Shown here: piece after piece, positions 23,113-33,622 of the stretch | Numbering within the stretch: the stretch's first letter is position 1 | Layout: each line of letters opens with the position of its first letter | DNA from: Arthrinium phaeospermum | Lineage: Eukaryota > Ascomycota > Sordariomycetes > Amphisphaeriales > Apiosporaceae | NCBI GenBank assembly: GCA_006503535.1 | Contig: QYRS01000002.1 | Coordinates: forward strand, 4,216,001-4,280,000 | Direction: 5' to 3' | DNA length: 64,000 nucleotides | Notes under the pieces: model-generated | The model's database searches: none | What the model saw: the letters and a program-made list of their open reading frames with translations, nothing else | What the model was told of the DNA's origin: nothing | Program-made: the position numbers and the translations under genes

Positions 23113-24405
23113 ATGGCTCCCGCAAAGGATATGGTGCTGCGCTCCGACAGCCAGGTCGTCGCTCCGGTCAGCCCGGAGCAGACCCTGAAGGCGTCCAAGG
23201 CGTTGCTGGTGCACATGAAGGCGACCAAGGACAAGGCCGCCAGCGCGACCAAGAAGAACCTGCTCGAGGACGACGAGTCCGCCGCCAACGAGACGCCCAT
23301 CTGGATGACCGTCACCACCAAGCGCCACATCACCGACAACAACCGCCTCAAGCCGCACAAGATCACAGTACCGCACAAGCTCGCGACCGACCCCCAGCTG
23401 AGCATATGCCTGATCTCGGCCTCGCCCCAGCGCGCCTACAAGAACCTGGTCGCTTCCGAGGAGTTCCCGGAGGAGTGGAGGAAGCGCATCGACAGAGTCA
23501 TTGATCTCACAAAACTGACTGCCAAGTACAAGCGCTACGAGGAGCAGCGCAAGCTGTAAGTAGCCAACCTCTGATCACCCAGCGGTGCAGATGCGGCTTA
23601 TCACGCATCCGCTACTCCTTTTCCATATCTCTGACATTATGTGCCCCAACAGGTTCGCGGAGCACGACATTTTCCTTGGCGACTCCAGGATCATCAACCG
23701 CCTTCCCAAGGCCCTCGGCAAGGTCTTCTACAAGACCACCGCCAAGCGCCCGATCCCCGTCGATCTCCAGTCTCGCGACGAAAAGAAGAGCAAGAAGGCC
23801 AGGGGCGACGACTCCGTCAACACCTGCACAGCGGCCGAGATGGCCGCCGAGATCGAGAAGTCGGTTAGCGCCGTCCAAGTGCACCTCTCGCCGTCTACCA
23901 ACACCGCAGTCCGTATCGGTTACGCCGGCTGGACCGCCGAGCAAATAGCCGCCAATGCCGAGGCTGTCGCAAACGAGCTGGTGAAGAAGCTCATCCCCCA
24001 ACAATGGAAGAACGTCAAGTCGATCTACATCAAGGGCCCCGAGTCTGCCGTATGTACCTCCTTTTCCCCAGATACGCTCAATTTGAATTCAACTAATTTT
24101 GTAATTTATAGGCTCTCCCTATCTGGCTCACCGACGAGCTGTGGCTTGAGGAGAAGGATGTTGTGGCCGATGGCTCTGAGGAGGCCAAGGCCCTGATGGC
24201 CCCGGAGAAGGCCAACGTCGGCAAGAAGCGAAAGTCCCTGGACGGTACCGCTTCCGAGCCCGAGCAGCCCGCCCCCAAGAAGACCAAGAAGCAAGCTGTC
24301 TGTGAAGGCCGAGACCGCCGGCGACGACTTGGACAAGGAGATTGTTGAGAGGAAGACCAAGCTGAAGAAGCAAAGGCCGCTGCTAAGAAGGCCGTTGATG
24401 TGTAG
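23113..24405 (+). CDS. Ribosomal L1-domain protein, Utp30/Cic1-like; C-terminus frame-disturbed
   Basis: Exons are 23113-23555, 23653-24049 and 24112 onward; introns have GTAAGT and GTATGT donors and CAG and TAG acceptors. The protein begins 'MAPAKDMVLRSDSQVV' and contains a ribosomal L1 fold with 'EEQRKLFAEHDIFLGDSRII' and 'LPKALGKVFYKTTAKRPIPV', typical of nucleolar ribosome-biogenesis factors Utp30 (human RSL1D1) and Cic1/Nsa3. It ends in a Lys-rich, KKxKK-type tail that suits nucleolar targeting. As written, the frame stops at 24348 with an Arg-rich tail. Two small losses (CT near 24299, A near 24372; net three bases) would account for a Lys/Ala-rich end stopping at 24405, which fits the family better. 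Which of Utp30 or Cic1 it is cannot be decided by eye. Confidence 0.85.
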
Positions 24406-24674
24406 ACAAATTCTGCACGTATTAACTCGCTTTAATTGCGTTTCTGTGGCGTTTTGGGATACTGCGTCCGTTGGTTTCAAGGCATCGCACGGCGTTCTCG
24501 AGAGGGAAAAATCACATAGTCAGGGCCAAGCATATCGCGAATAATAGAAGTGTCTTGTGTTGTCCTTTCAAAATTAAACTGCACTGCCTGCTGTTAAACA
24601 AACTTAAAACTACAATCTGCCTTGAAAACCCGTAAACGCCAGGGCCGGTTTCAACTTGATGTCTTTCTAATAAT

Positions 24675-25618
24675 TTACAACTCGCCCATGGTCGCCTCCT
24701 TTCCGAACTTCTTTCCGTACGGGCCAAAGTACTCGCTGAAGGTCTCGTTCAACACCTTCTCGGACAGCTGCATGTGGTCGCCGGGAGTGGTCTCGAACTT
24801 GAGCCCGCCCTTCCTATCGAGCTCGCGCAGGCCGATCCAGTCCTCGCTGTAGAGCTTCCTAGCGCGCAGGCGTGGACTCGGTGCCGTTCACCTCCTCGAA
24901 CCAGGCCGTCTCCTTGGGCAGGACGGTGGTGTCGTCCTCGAACATGTACATGACGAAGTTCTTGAGGCTTGCGAGGTTCTCGGCGTACGTCTTGTTCTTG
25001 AGGACGCGCTCGTTGTTGATGTCGGCGAGGAAGTTGGAGGCCTCGAGGTAGGTCGAGGTCGGCCGGGTCGCGGAAGTACTGGGCGGGCACGAGGCGGCCC
25101 TGGACGTAGGAGCTGAAGGTGTTGCCGTGCAGCAGCCATGGCGCCCTTGCAGAGCCAGTCCGTGGCGCCGCAGGCGGTAGTCGACGATGCCGTTGTGCTG
25201 GCTGCCGAAGGTGACGAGGCTGCGGACGGGGGGCGAGTTGCAGCGCTCGACGTAGCCGCGCAGGAACTGGCCGCCCTGCGAGAAGCCGACGGCGTCGATG
25301 GCGGGGGCCGTCGACAGGATCGGGTGTGCGGCCAGGTCGGCGCAGACTTTCTCGACCTGCTGCGTCACGTTGCCCCAGAAGGTCGCGGTCCGGTCCGCCG
25401 AGGCCTGCTCGTCCATCCGGACGTAGTACACGAAGGTGCCCGGTGCACCGCCTCGGCCAGCTCGCCGACCGACTGCAGGCCCTCGGCCGCGTAATTGTCG
25501 CCCAGGCCGTGCCAGATGACGAGGGGCAGCGGGTGTCGTCTTCGGGGTCGCGGGGGTGTGGCGAGGAGAGGGCATGGGTGGTTAGCCCGAGGAGGGCCAG
25601 GTTGATGGCAGCGCGCAT
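24675..25618 (-). CDS. PPT1: Palmitoyl-protein thioesterase (PPT1), multiply frameshifted
   Basis: Palmitoyl-protein thioesterase removes thioester-linked fatty acids from cysteines, normally in the lysosome or vacuole lumen. ATG at 25618 opens a hydrophobic signal peptide ending about 'ALSSPHP'. Family blocks then appear in order but in changing frames: 'LPLVIWHGLGDNY', 'FVYYVRMDEQASADRTATFW', the nucleophile motif 'VGFSQGGQFLRGY', 'SLVTFGSQHNGI', 'CGATDWLCKG', 'YVQGRLVPAQYFRDP', 'NNERVLKNKTY' and 'TTPGDHMQLSEKVLNETFSE' with the catalytic His, ending 'EATMGEL' and stop at 24675-24677. Six frame changes are needed, each explicable by loss of one or two bases in a short run or dinucleotide (CC, CCC, GCGC, ACAC, CTCT). 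No catalytic residue is missing. It is convergent with the L1-domain gene. Sequence error is more likely than pseudogenisation. Confidence 0.88.
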
Positions 25619-26351
25619 CGTGAGTTATGAATTAAGTAGTCTTGATTACTGTGTATGGTTGTTTTGTTGGATTGTTTGGGGTTTGTAATTGTTTTGTTTG
25701 GAAGTTGGTCCAAGAATGTGTTTCTGTACGGCACTGCCGGTATGTATGAGATGGAGAAGTTGAGATGGATGATGTTGTTAATGCAGGGAGCTTACAGGCA
25801 GACGGGCCCTGAATAATCCCCATTACGTACCTGACGTTAGCGGCTTGCGCACTCCCCCAGATCGCAGCTGCCTCCAACAGCGGTACCTCGGTCGCAGCTT
25901 CTCATTGGCCAGAGCTCTGGAAACTCGATGTAAGTCGGAGGTTGGCAAGCACAAGTAGCATCACAATGCATGTTGACCGCTTTATTATGCCAAAAAAGCT
26001 GCAAGGCTTGAATGGTATCAAATATCGAAAATCTCAATATCATCCACTAAGAATAACAACCCTTTCCTTGTCTACTATGGGAATGGTGCATCTGGCTGCA
26101 GGAAGATGAATGTGAAGCGGCAGCCACACTTTTGCACCGCCACAGTCAGAATATCGCTATTGCTCAACCTCTAGCGCGAAGAGCTTCGACCTGGCTGCAC
26201 TTATGAATCTTCTACACTACACTGATCTTTAGCAGCAACAATACCACAAGGAGAACAGTTCTGTGATTACTTTTAAATCGGGCTTTCAAGACTTTGCTGG
26301 AAACCTTTGCCAAAAAGCTGCCGGGTTCTTGTCCACATCCATCATCTCAGC
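25619..26351. other. Divergent promoter region
   Basis: This 733 bp lies between PPT1 (-) and the Ctk2-like gene (+). No extra gene was seen. Confidence 0.5.
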
Positions 26352-27783
26352 ATGGCTCCCCGCGCCACGCCGACCGCCGACGACGGCGTTGGCGGCAACA
26401 AACCGCGTGGTCCTCATCCTGGTCGCATCATCACCAAGCATGATTTCATCTGCGAACAGCATATCCAGGCGCTGACGAAAGGAGTTTCCAAGGAGGAGCA
26501 GCATCGGTTAGAGGGTGTTGCGCTGATTGAGAGCGTGAGGGAAAACCTTGGGCTGTGAGTTTTTTACCCCCAAGTCGATACGAGATGAGTTCAGATCATG
26601 ATTGCTGATACGGTTCGCAGCCCGGCGAAGACGTTTGCAACGGCTTGCACACATTTTGGCACAAATTCCGTCTGCACTATGGGAGGACGGAATTCCCATT
26701 CAATGAAGCAGCTCTTACCTGTCTCTGGTTTGCGTGCAAGACAGAGGACACGCAAAAGAAGTCCAAGGAGATCGCCTGCGCATCTTGGAATATCAGCAAT
26801 CCCAGCGATCAGCGCACACCGGACGACAAGGTGCGAGAACACCGCGCACAATGAACGTTTCCGTTTTGCTAACAGGTCTTGCAGGTCTTTGAGAAGCGCA
26901 GCCAGAGCATGATCGGCATTGAGCGCATGCTCATCGAAACGCTCGCATTCAATCTCAATGCTCGCTACCCGCTCGGCCTGATGGTAAAACTCATCAAGAA
27001 GTTTCTGGCCAGGGAGGAGTGGATGACCGAATTTTACCCCGTGGCATGGGACATGGCCTTTGATATCTACAAAACCTTTGCGCCTCTCAAAAAGACGACT
27101 TGGACCGTGGCCTTATCCCTTATCGAGCTTACCTCGCGCCTAACCGGTCTGCATAAAGACAAGATTTCCGCCATCAACTGCGAAGAGTACCAGGTGTCGC
27201 GGGCTCAAATGCTGGAGGTCCTGAGCGACCTGCTCGATCTCTACACCCAAAGCCACAAACACACCCGACTCGGCTCCCAGTATCCCCTGGACAGGTTCAT
27301 TGAGATCAAGATCGCCATCAATAAAGAGATTGAGGATCGCGCTATCATATTCACGTCATGGTGCGAGGATTGCGCGTACCACGCGCCGTCGCCCCCTTTC
27401 CCCCCCGGCCAGCCAGGGAGGTATCGGCAGCACTGAAGCCATTACCAAGCGGTTCATTTTCGACCGCGACGCTGCACGGGAAGAGCAGGAAATCACCCGT
27501 CCTTACTTTGAGATGATTCGAAGAGTACGAAACCGAAGTCGAGGAGGAGGTCCGGCCCGAGCCTGAGAGACCCCGCGATCGCCGTGGCCCCGAACCCAAA
27601 CGGCCTTCAGGACCTAGCCACGGGCGTCACGGCGGCAGGCGTGGTGGTGGCGGCGGTGGAGGTTTCGGTCCGCCTGGTCACGGTGGCGGTCATGGTGGGA
27701 GGCAGGGTGATGGCGGGGCTGGCATGGCGGCGGTGGTCGTCGTCGAGAAGGGCGGCGTGGTGGTGGGCGGCAACTTCCGCTGA
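26352..27783 (+). CDS. CTK2: CTD-kinase cyclin subunit (Ctk2-like), frameshifted
   Basis: Ctk2 is the cyclin partner of Ctk1 in the nuclear CTDK-I complex that phosphorylates Ser2 of the RNA polymerase II CTD. Exon 1 (26352-26554) gives 'GRIITKHDFICEQHIQALTK' and ends at a GTGAGT donor; introns are 26555-26620 and about 26831-26884. Cyclin-box blocks follow: 'PAKTFATACTHF', 'HKFRLHYGRTEFPFNEAALT', 'LWFACKTEDTQKKSKE', 'SMIGIERMLIETLAFNLNAR', 'WDMAFDIYKTFAPLKKTTWT'. Frame breaks occur near 26654 (a T lost in a T run), near 27400 (in a C run) and near 27515. Past these the protein would end in an acidic stretch and a Gly/Arg/His-rich tail with stop at 27781-27783, as in fungal Ctk2 proteins. The start is the first ATG before the conserved block. 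Confidence 0.82.
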
Positions 27784-28637
27784 AATACTGTTACTACGGA
27801 CGGCATTGGGAATTCGGTCTCTTTCTAGCAAGAATGCGTTGCATGTGTTCGGCGTCAAACGGTGGGTAGACAAAATGATACCCGGCCCAGTTGGGCTTCT
27901 TCAAGTCAATTGCGTGTTGTCCTGTAAACTACGTACGTACTAATTAGTTATCACACGTGCATGGTTGCTGGCACCAAGCTATCCCCTGGGAATGCGTACA
28001 CCGTTCAGTTCATCCGGGCACCTGTCGTGCCACGCCTGGGACAACTTGTTGGATGTTTCAACCATCTGACTTGCCTATGGAGCAAAGCTATACGAGCTCT
28101 GTTGTCATTTGCAATGGTTCAGCCAATGCCGAAGCTGAAGCCTTCATGGATGGCAAAACTGGGGAAATGGGTATTGGCAAAACTTCCTCCAATCATTGGC
28201 TCTACCGGATGATGTTCTCGAATGGATGACCCCCCCTCGGAAGCCTTCATGGATGGCAAAACTGGGGAAATGGGTATTGGCAAAACTTCCTCCAATCATT
28301 GGCTCTACCGGATGATGTTCTCGAATGGATGACCCCCCCTCGGCCGGGTATTTCCACGCGTGAACTTGAACCTTTTAGCTGGTGATGGGAAACGATACAA
28401 CCTCAATCTCCACAGATTGCCTCATTGGCTGCTCGATGCCCCCAGTAGCCGGAAGGATGCTGTCCGCGCTCTTATAGGAGCAAAATGTCTACATGATGAG
28501 CCGGGAGATGGGCATTGGCGAGGGTGAACATGAGATGATGGGAGCTATAGCTCGGCCATATATACCTGCAACAAAGCTTGGGCTGGGTGGTGCGTTCGGC
28601 GGTGATATCTACCTTTCTGCAACGCAGATCATCGGCC
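27784..28637. other. Intergenic region with a tandem duplication
   Basis: It carries the 3' flank of the Ctk2-like gene, the 2 x 103-bp duplication and the promoter of the GH30 gene. No gene was recognised. Confidence 0.5.
28137..28342. repeat. Perfect tandem duplication, 2 x 103 bp
   Basis: Bases 28137-28239 and 28240-28342 are identical by eye, both beginning GAAGCCTTCATGG and ending in a C run followed by TCG. Confidence 0.95.
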
Positions 28638-30082
28638 ATGGCACCTCTTCTTTCCAAGCTAGTCGTCCTCGGCGGCCTTCTCGCGGGCTTTGCCGAATCC
28701 CAGGCGTCCGTCACCGTCGACGTGGGCACCAAGTACCAGCAGATCGACGGATTCGGCTTTTCTCAGGCCTTCGGCCGGGCCAAGGAGTTCCAAGATGCCC
28801 CCGCTTCGACGCGGAAGAAGGCGCTGGACTACCTCTTCAACACCACCACGGGCGCGGGCTTCAGCATCATCCGGAACCGGATCGGGTCGGGCGGCAAGGG
28901 CGACAGCGTCCTCCCGAACAGCCCCGGCTCGCCGTCCGGGAAACCGTCCTACGTCTGGGATGGGACGACCGCGGGCAGTTCTGGTTCACGAAGCAGGCGG
29001 CGACTTATGGGTCAAGACCATCATCGCCGACGCCTGGAGCGCTCCTGGGTTCATGAAAACCAGTGGTTCCGACTCCCGTCCTGGGTAAGACACTCTGACC
29101 AACTTTTCATTTCAGCGTCAAGAACCGCCTAGCTGATCCCGTTGTTCTAGCTACCTCTGCGGCACGACAGGCCACTCGTGCAGTTCCGGCGACTGGCGGC
29201 AGGCCTACGCCGACTTCCTCATCCAGTACGTAAAGTACTACAACGAAGCGGACCTACCCATCACGCACCTCGGCTTCCTGAACGAGCCCGACTTCGTCAT
29301 CCCGATGCTGCACCAGACGGCCGAAGCCGCCGGCGTCAACGTCAGCCTGACCTGCTGCGACGCCATGGGCTGGCAGATGCAGGGCACCTACACCACGGCC
29401 CTGGTCAAGGCCGGCTCGACCAAGTACCTGGGCGTCATCACGGGCCACACGTACAGCTCCGACGCGCGCAGCCCACTGACGCAGACGAGCCTGCCCAAGT
29501 GGAACACGGAGGGCGGGCCGGGCGACGGCAACGGGAAGGCGTTTGTGAGCACGTGGTACCGCGGGCGGCGCCAACGAGGAGGGCTTCACCTGGGCCCAGA
29601 AGATTGCGCGGGCCATGGTCGACGCGCAGCTCTCGGCCTACCTGTTCTGGGAGGGCTTCGAGATCCGGCAGACGCAGTCCGGGTCCCACCTCGTCGACGC
29701 CACCGACGGGACCAACCCGGTGCCCTCGGGCATCTTCTGGGCCTTCGCCATGTGGTCGCGCCACATCCGGCCCGGGGCCCGGCGCGTCGCGGCGACGGGG
29801 GCGCCCGGCGGGGTCATCACGGGGGCGTTTTTGAATGCGGATGGGTCCGTGGTGGTCGTCTTTACGAATACGGGGTCCGGCGCGCAGTCGGTCAAGACGT
29901 CTTTTACTGGTGGCGTGGGTTCCGAGTCGGCGCCGCAGGCTTGGCTCACGAACCAGGGGAATACGTTTGCGAGTATCGAGGCGAAGGCGGATGGGGAGGC
30001 GTTTACGGTGTCCATCCCGGGCCGCAGCGTCGTGACGTTGAAGGTGGCGGGTGGTTCCGGTGGGAAGTCCCAGGGGGCGTGA
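28638..30082 (+). CDS. Secreted GH30 family glycoside hydrolase, frameshifted
   Basis: ATG at 28638 starts a signal peptide ('MAPLLSKLVVLGGLLAGFAE'), followed by the GH30 front 'YQQIDGFGFSQAFGRA'. An intron at 29085-29150 (GTAAGA...TAG) joins 'GSDSRPG' to 'YLCGTTGHSCSSGDWRQAY'. The acid/base Glu sits in 'LGFLNEPDF', and the probable nucleophile Glu in 'WNTEGGPG'. The C-terminal beta-sandwich runs to 'SVVTLKVAGG'. GH30 enzymes cut beta-1,6-galactan, beta-1,6-glucan or xylan; the subfamily cannot be set by eye, so the substrate is open. Three frame changes are needed: near 28967 (G run), near 29020, and near 29570 (GC-rich run before 'GGANEEGFTWAQ'). Splice sites and catalytic residues are intact, so consensus error is more likely than decay. 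The role is extracellular polysaccharide breakdown. Confidence 0.88.
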
Positions 30083-33000
30083 GTCCAGGTCTTCTTGGAA
30101 TATCGCGTGGCACGGCGCTGATGAAGTCGTATCCTACCTTGCGGCCGAAAGCAATCGATTAGGGATCGGCTGTCCACTACTGAGCTCGCGTTATCACATT
30201 TCACGTCTCCTGAAATCTTTGCCGATTAGCTATTTCACTTGATTGCTGGCCTTATCGGGCGCAATTCTTGCTTTAACCGCAGCATAAACTTTAAAACATT
30301 ATCGATGGAGATCTAAATAAACCCATGTGACAGATCCTTACCATGGGTGGCTGATTGCAATCCTTCATGTTCATCGCATCTTTTGATGCCTTCAGCACCA
30401 TCGCTCTTTACATGTCACTGCAAACTCAGCACATCAAATCCGCCAAGTCAGCATGTTTCTGCCAAGATTTGTTACATTACTATATCAAGCGGACGTGTCT
30501 CTGCCGAGACTTGTTATGTAATGGCCAGTAAGTGGGACTCGTATTTGTCGTGTGCTTATCCCTTGATCGCGGTAGCGCGGCTCTTGGTATATCACTTTCC
30601 GTGAATGATCGGCAGGCCATTTCCGTCAATCGGTATCAGATGAACAGGCAAGCTTATTCGACTAAATGCCGTATATTGAATAAAAAAAAGCATCATGCCA
30701 ATAGCATCAAGTGATCCCTGATATGTACAATATAGCGTACTCTGGTGGAAGCAGCGCTTTCGCCACGAAGAGAATAAGAGTCGCTACCTATCTTACGATC
30801 ATTCGATTCTCATGCGGCTCAAACGGGGCAGTGTGAGCGGAATCTTGGGTCTCCCAGATCAGCTTGACGTTATTGAGTGCCCGTCGTGACCATAGCTTTG
30901 CACGGGACGACCTTATTAAACCAGTGGGCGCGCGGGCATGGACGGCCAGGTGGTTGGGCAGATTGGCTCGTGTCTCCCCTCGCTCCAACCGTGATTCGTC
31001 AGCGACGTGGACGGAGGGACGTTGGCAGCTGCGGAATGGATATACTATCCGTATGGAATTCGGGGTTCAAGTGTTTCGGGTCGGGTTTAATGGAAAAAAC
31101 GTGTGTGCAGTGATTTAATTCCAACCTAGGGGACTTGGCAGTGGGCTCCAAGGGACTCGAGGGAGGGGGAGAGGAATGGATCGCAGATCACTTGCAGGAC
31201 CTAAGAACTCGAGGGAAATGGACAAGTCGAGGCTAGTAGGTAGCGACTGCCAGGCTAATGGGCACGCCCACCGTCAGTGCTCTTTATGCAGGCCCCTTGG
31301 CTGTCCAACCAGCGTCGTGGCATTGACGCCTGGATCGCACTTGCCTTGCTATTTTTGTTCCTCGCTAATTCCAATAACTTGCATTTTACTGCTAGCGATT
31401 ATTTTTTTTTTCGTCGTCCAATCTACCAGACCACTTAATCGCATCCACTGCATCATCACCAGTTGGATGGGCCAACAAAGTGTCATCTCATCCTAGGTTT
31501 AGCTTCCCTTCATTCCGTAACTCCAGGGATGGCCCATGCTGCGAATTCCCTTGTCATCTCGGTCCCTTCAAGTGCGTGCGGAAACGCAATGTCGCGTGTA
31601 GATCAGGACTGGTAGGTAGGGCCTCCTTCCCTCGGTGTACGAGATCGAATAAGCGCGCTCCCAACCATCGAACAAGCAAGCAATACGACAACGCCCGGCG
31701 CTCACCCGTTCATCACGAGACTGGGCACCGAGAAACTCGGTTCACTGTTCAGGGCGCAATCCAAGCGGCGGTGTGCGCCGCATCGCTGACCAGTGGGCAG
31801 GCAAAGTACTGGATGGCAGCAGGACACGCAGTTGCGCAGGCGCCGATCCCGTTTAAATAAAAATGGCGCTTGGCGAAACCGGTGGTTATCCATCGGCCTG
31901 CCTCCTACGCACCCCCCTCCCCATCCCCGACAATACCTGCGAATTTCCAAGTAACAGAGTCGTGGATCATTCCTGCCACTGCGAGAACTGGACTGCGACA
32001 GGCCGACAGGTAGGCCATTTAGCAGGCTAGGTGCATATGTACATGTACCTAATCAAATGGGACGACGATCCATCCGATCTAAAAAGTCTCATCCATTTGT
32101 CATCTGAACGAGTCCCACCGACAGCCGACAGTAGCAGATGGATTTTAATTTTGCATCTTGATAATGACTGCATTGGCGGGGAGTCTCGGCTCTACCTATC
32201 GTTGGGCGTCCCGAGAAAGCAGAGCAGAGTGATTCCTGCGTCACAGAGCAGGTCACCAGATCCGAGCTCAATCACTCCCACCTCTCTCGGGGCTCAGGTC
32301 GCTTGAGGGTCACTTGGAGAAATTCTTAAAGTAGTAGTAGCCATTGGCTTTCGGCCGCGACTGCGGGCAGGTGGGCAAACAGTAACGACCTGGGGATGTT
32401 TTGAGGGAGAGGGGGGCCTGAGGGGGCGCGGTTGATTCCCAGCCTGCAGCCATCGAATCATCGCCATCCAACACATTTAAGCCTCATCCGCCAAGACAAA
32501 CTACAGGGACTCGCTCTACCTGCCCTTGTACCCAAGTAGCAATCTCACCGCCAGCGTGCAGCCCTCGAGCAATTCCTGCGCCAAAAAACGCTCCGTCTCT
32601 CACGCTGCTGCATGTGTCGCCCTTACCGTTGAAGTCGACGGTACATTCGCGAAGTAGTCATCGGCTTAAGGGATCCCTAGTCGCCTAGCAGGGCCACCAA
32701 GCACTTTGACGACCACTTAGGCTCAGGAACACAAATTGAATAATCCCGTATTACCTACACAGTCCAGGCAGAGCAGTAATTGTCACCAAAGGGCCAGCGA
32801 GGGAACAGTTGATTTTGATGGATTCCGTGTGCATCCAGTAGGGAAAGCGAGACGAGGCCTCGAAAACAACGCGGGCAGTTCGGTTCGGCTGTACATGCCC
32901 GTTCTTATGTGGAACCACTTGATCTCATGGCAATTTGCCAACTTTTCTTTCTTTTCCCTACCTGGATTCTGGGGTTGGGTTGATCATCAAGCCGATTCGT

Positions 33001-33622
33001 GTTTTTTTGTGTTTTCCTTCATGCTGACCCATTCCTTTTTTTCATGGTCGCCATCTACCGCTTGATTCTCCCATCTTGCATGCACACTTGAGTTTGGGGC
33101 GTGGGAGTTTATGTACTGGCACGCTCTTGAGCATATCATCCTAAAGGTAAACTCTTGTTTTCCCGCCAGCCACCACACACACAACTGCACGGCGCGTAGG
33201 CTTGGATCGAAATAACATATACAACCAACCTACTGCTACATCCAAGTACGATCCCGCCCCGGGCTTGGCTCGCCTTTTCACTTTTGCTGGCTTGGTCATC
33301 ATCCTACGACACTTGTGGACGCCCTTCCCGCACGGCACTCGCTCACCCACCCTTTTACTTACATTCCCTCGCTCGCCCGGAAGAAGACACACATACATCC
33401 CCGTTTGTCATCTTTCGAACCACTTGACTGAGGACGTCGTCGAATACTATTATCACCAAGAGAGAAGAACCGCGCATCTTGTTCTCATGTCCCGGATGCA
33501 GCAACGGTACCCTCTTCCTCACCACCGCCGGAGCTACTTCGAGGAATCACGACTTTTGAGATGCTGAGTCTGTTGATCTGGTCATCGCTTCATGACCCGA
33601 GCTGGCCCAAGCTATTCACAAA
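30083..33622. other. 3.5 kb intergenic region
   Basis: Between the GH30 and GPCR genes, both on the plus strand. The section near 30240-30720 is AT-rich and 33150-33600 is pyrimidine-rich like a long 5' leader. No supported gene, RNA or transposon was seen. Confidence 0.5.

Noticed and set aside
27584..27943. Apparent separate plus-strand gene beginning within the Ctk2-like gene tail
   Set aside because: Another frame of the same DNA gives an acidic then Gly/Arg/His-rich tail expected for Ctk2, so this is a shadow of a frameshifted exon.
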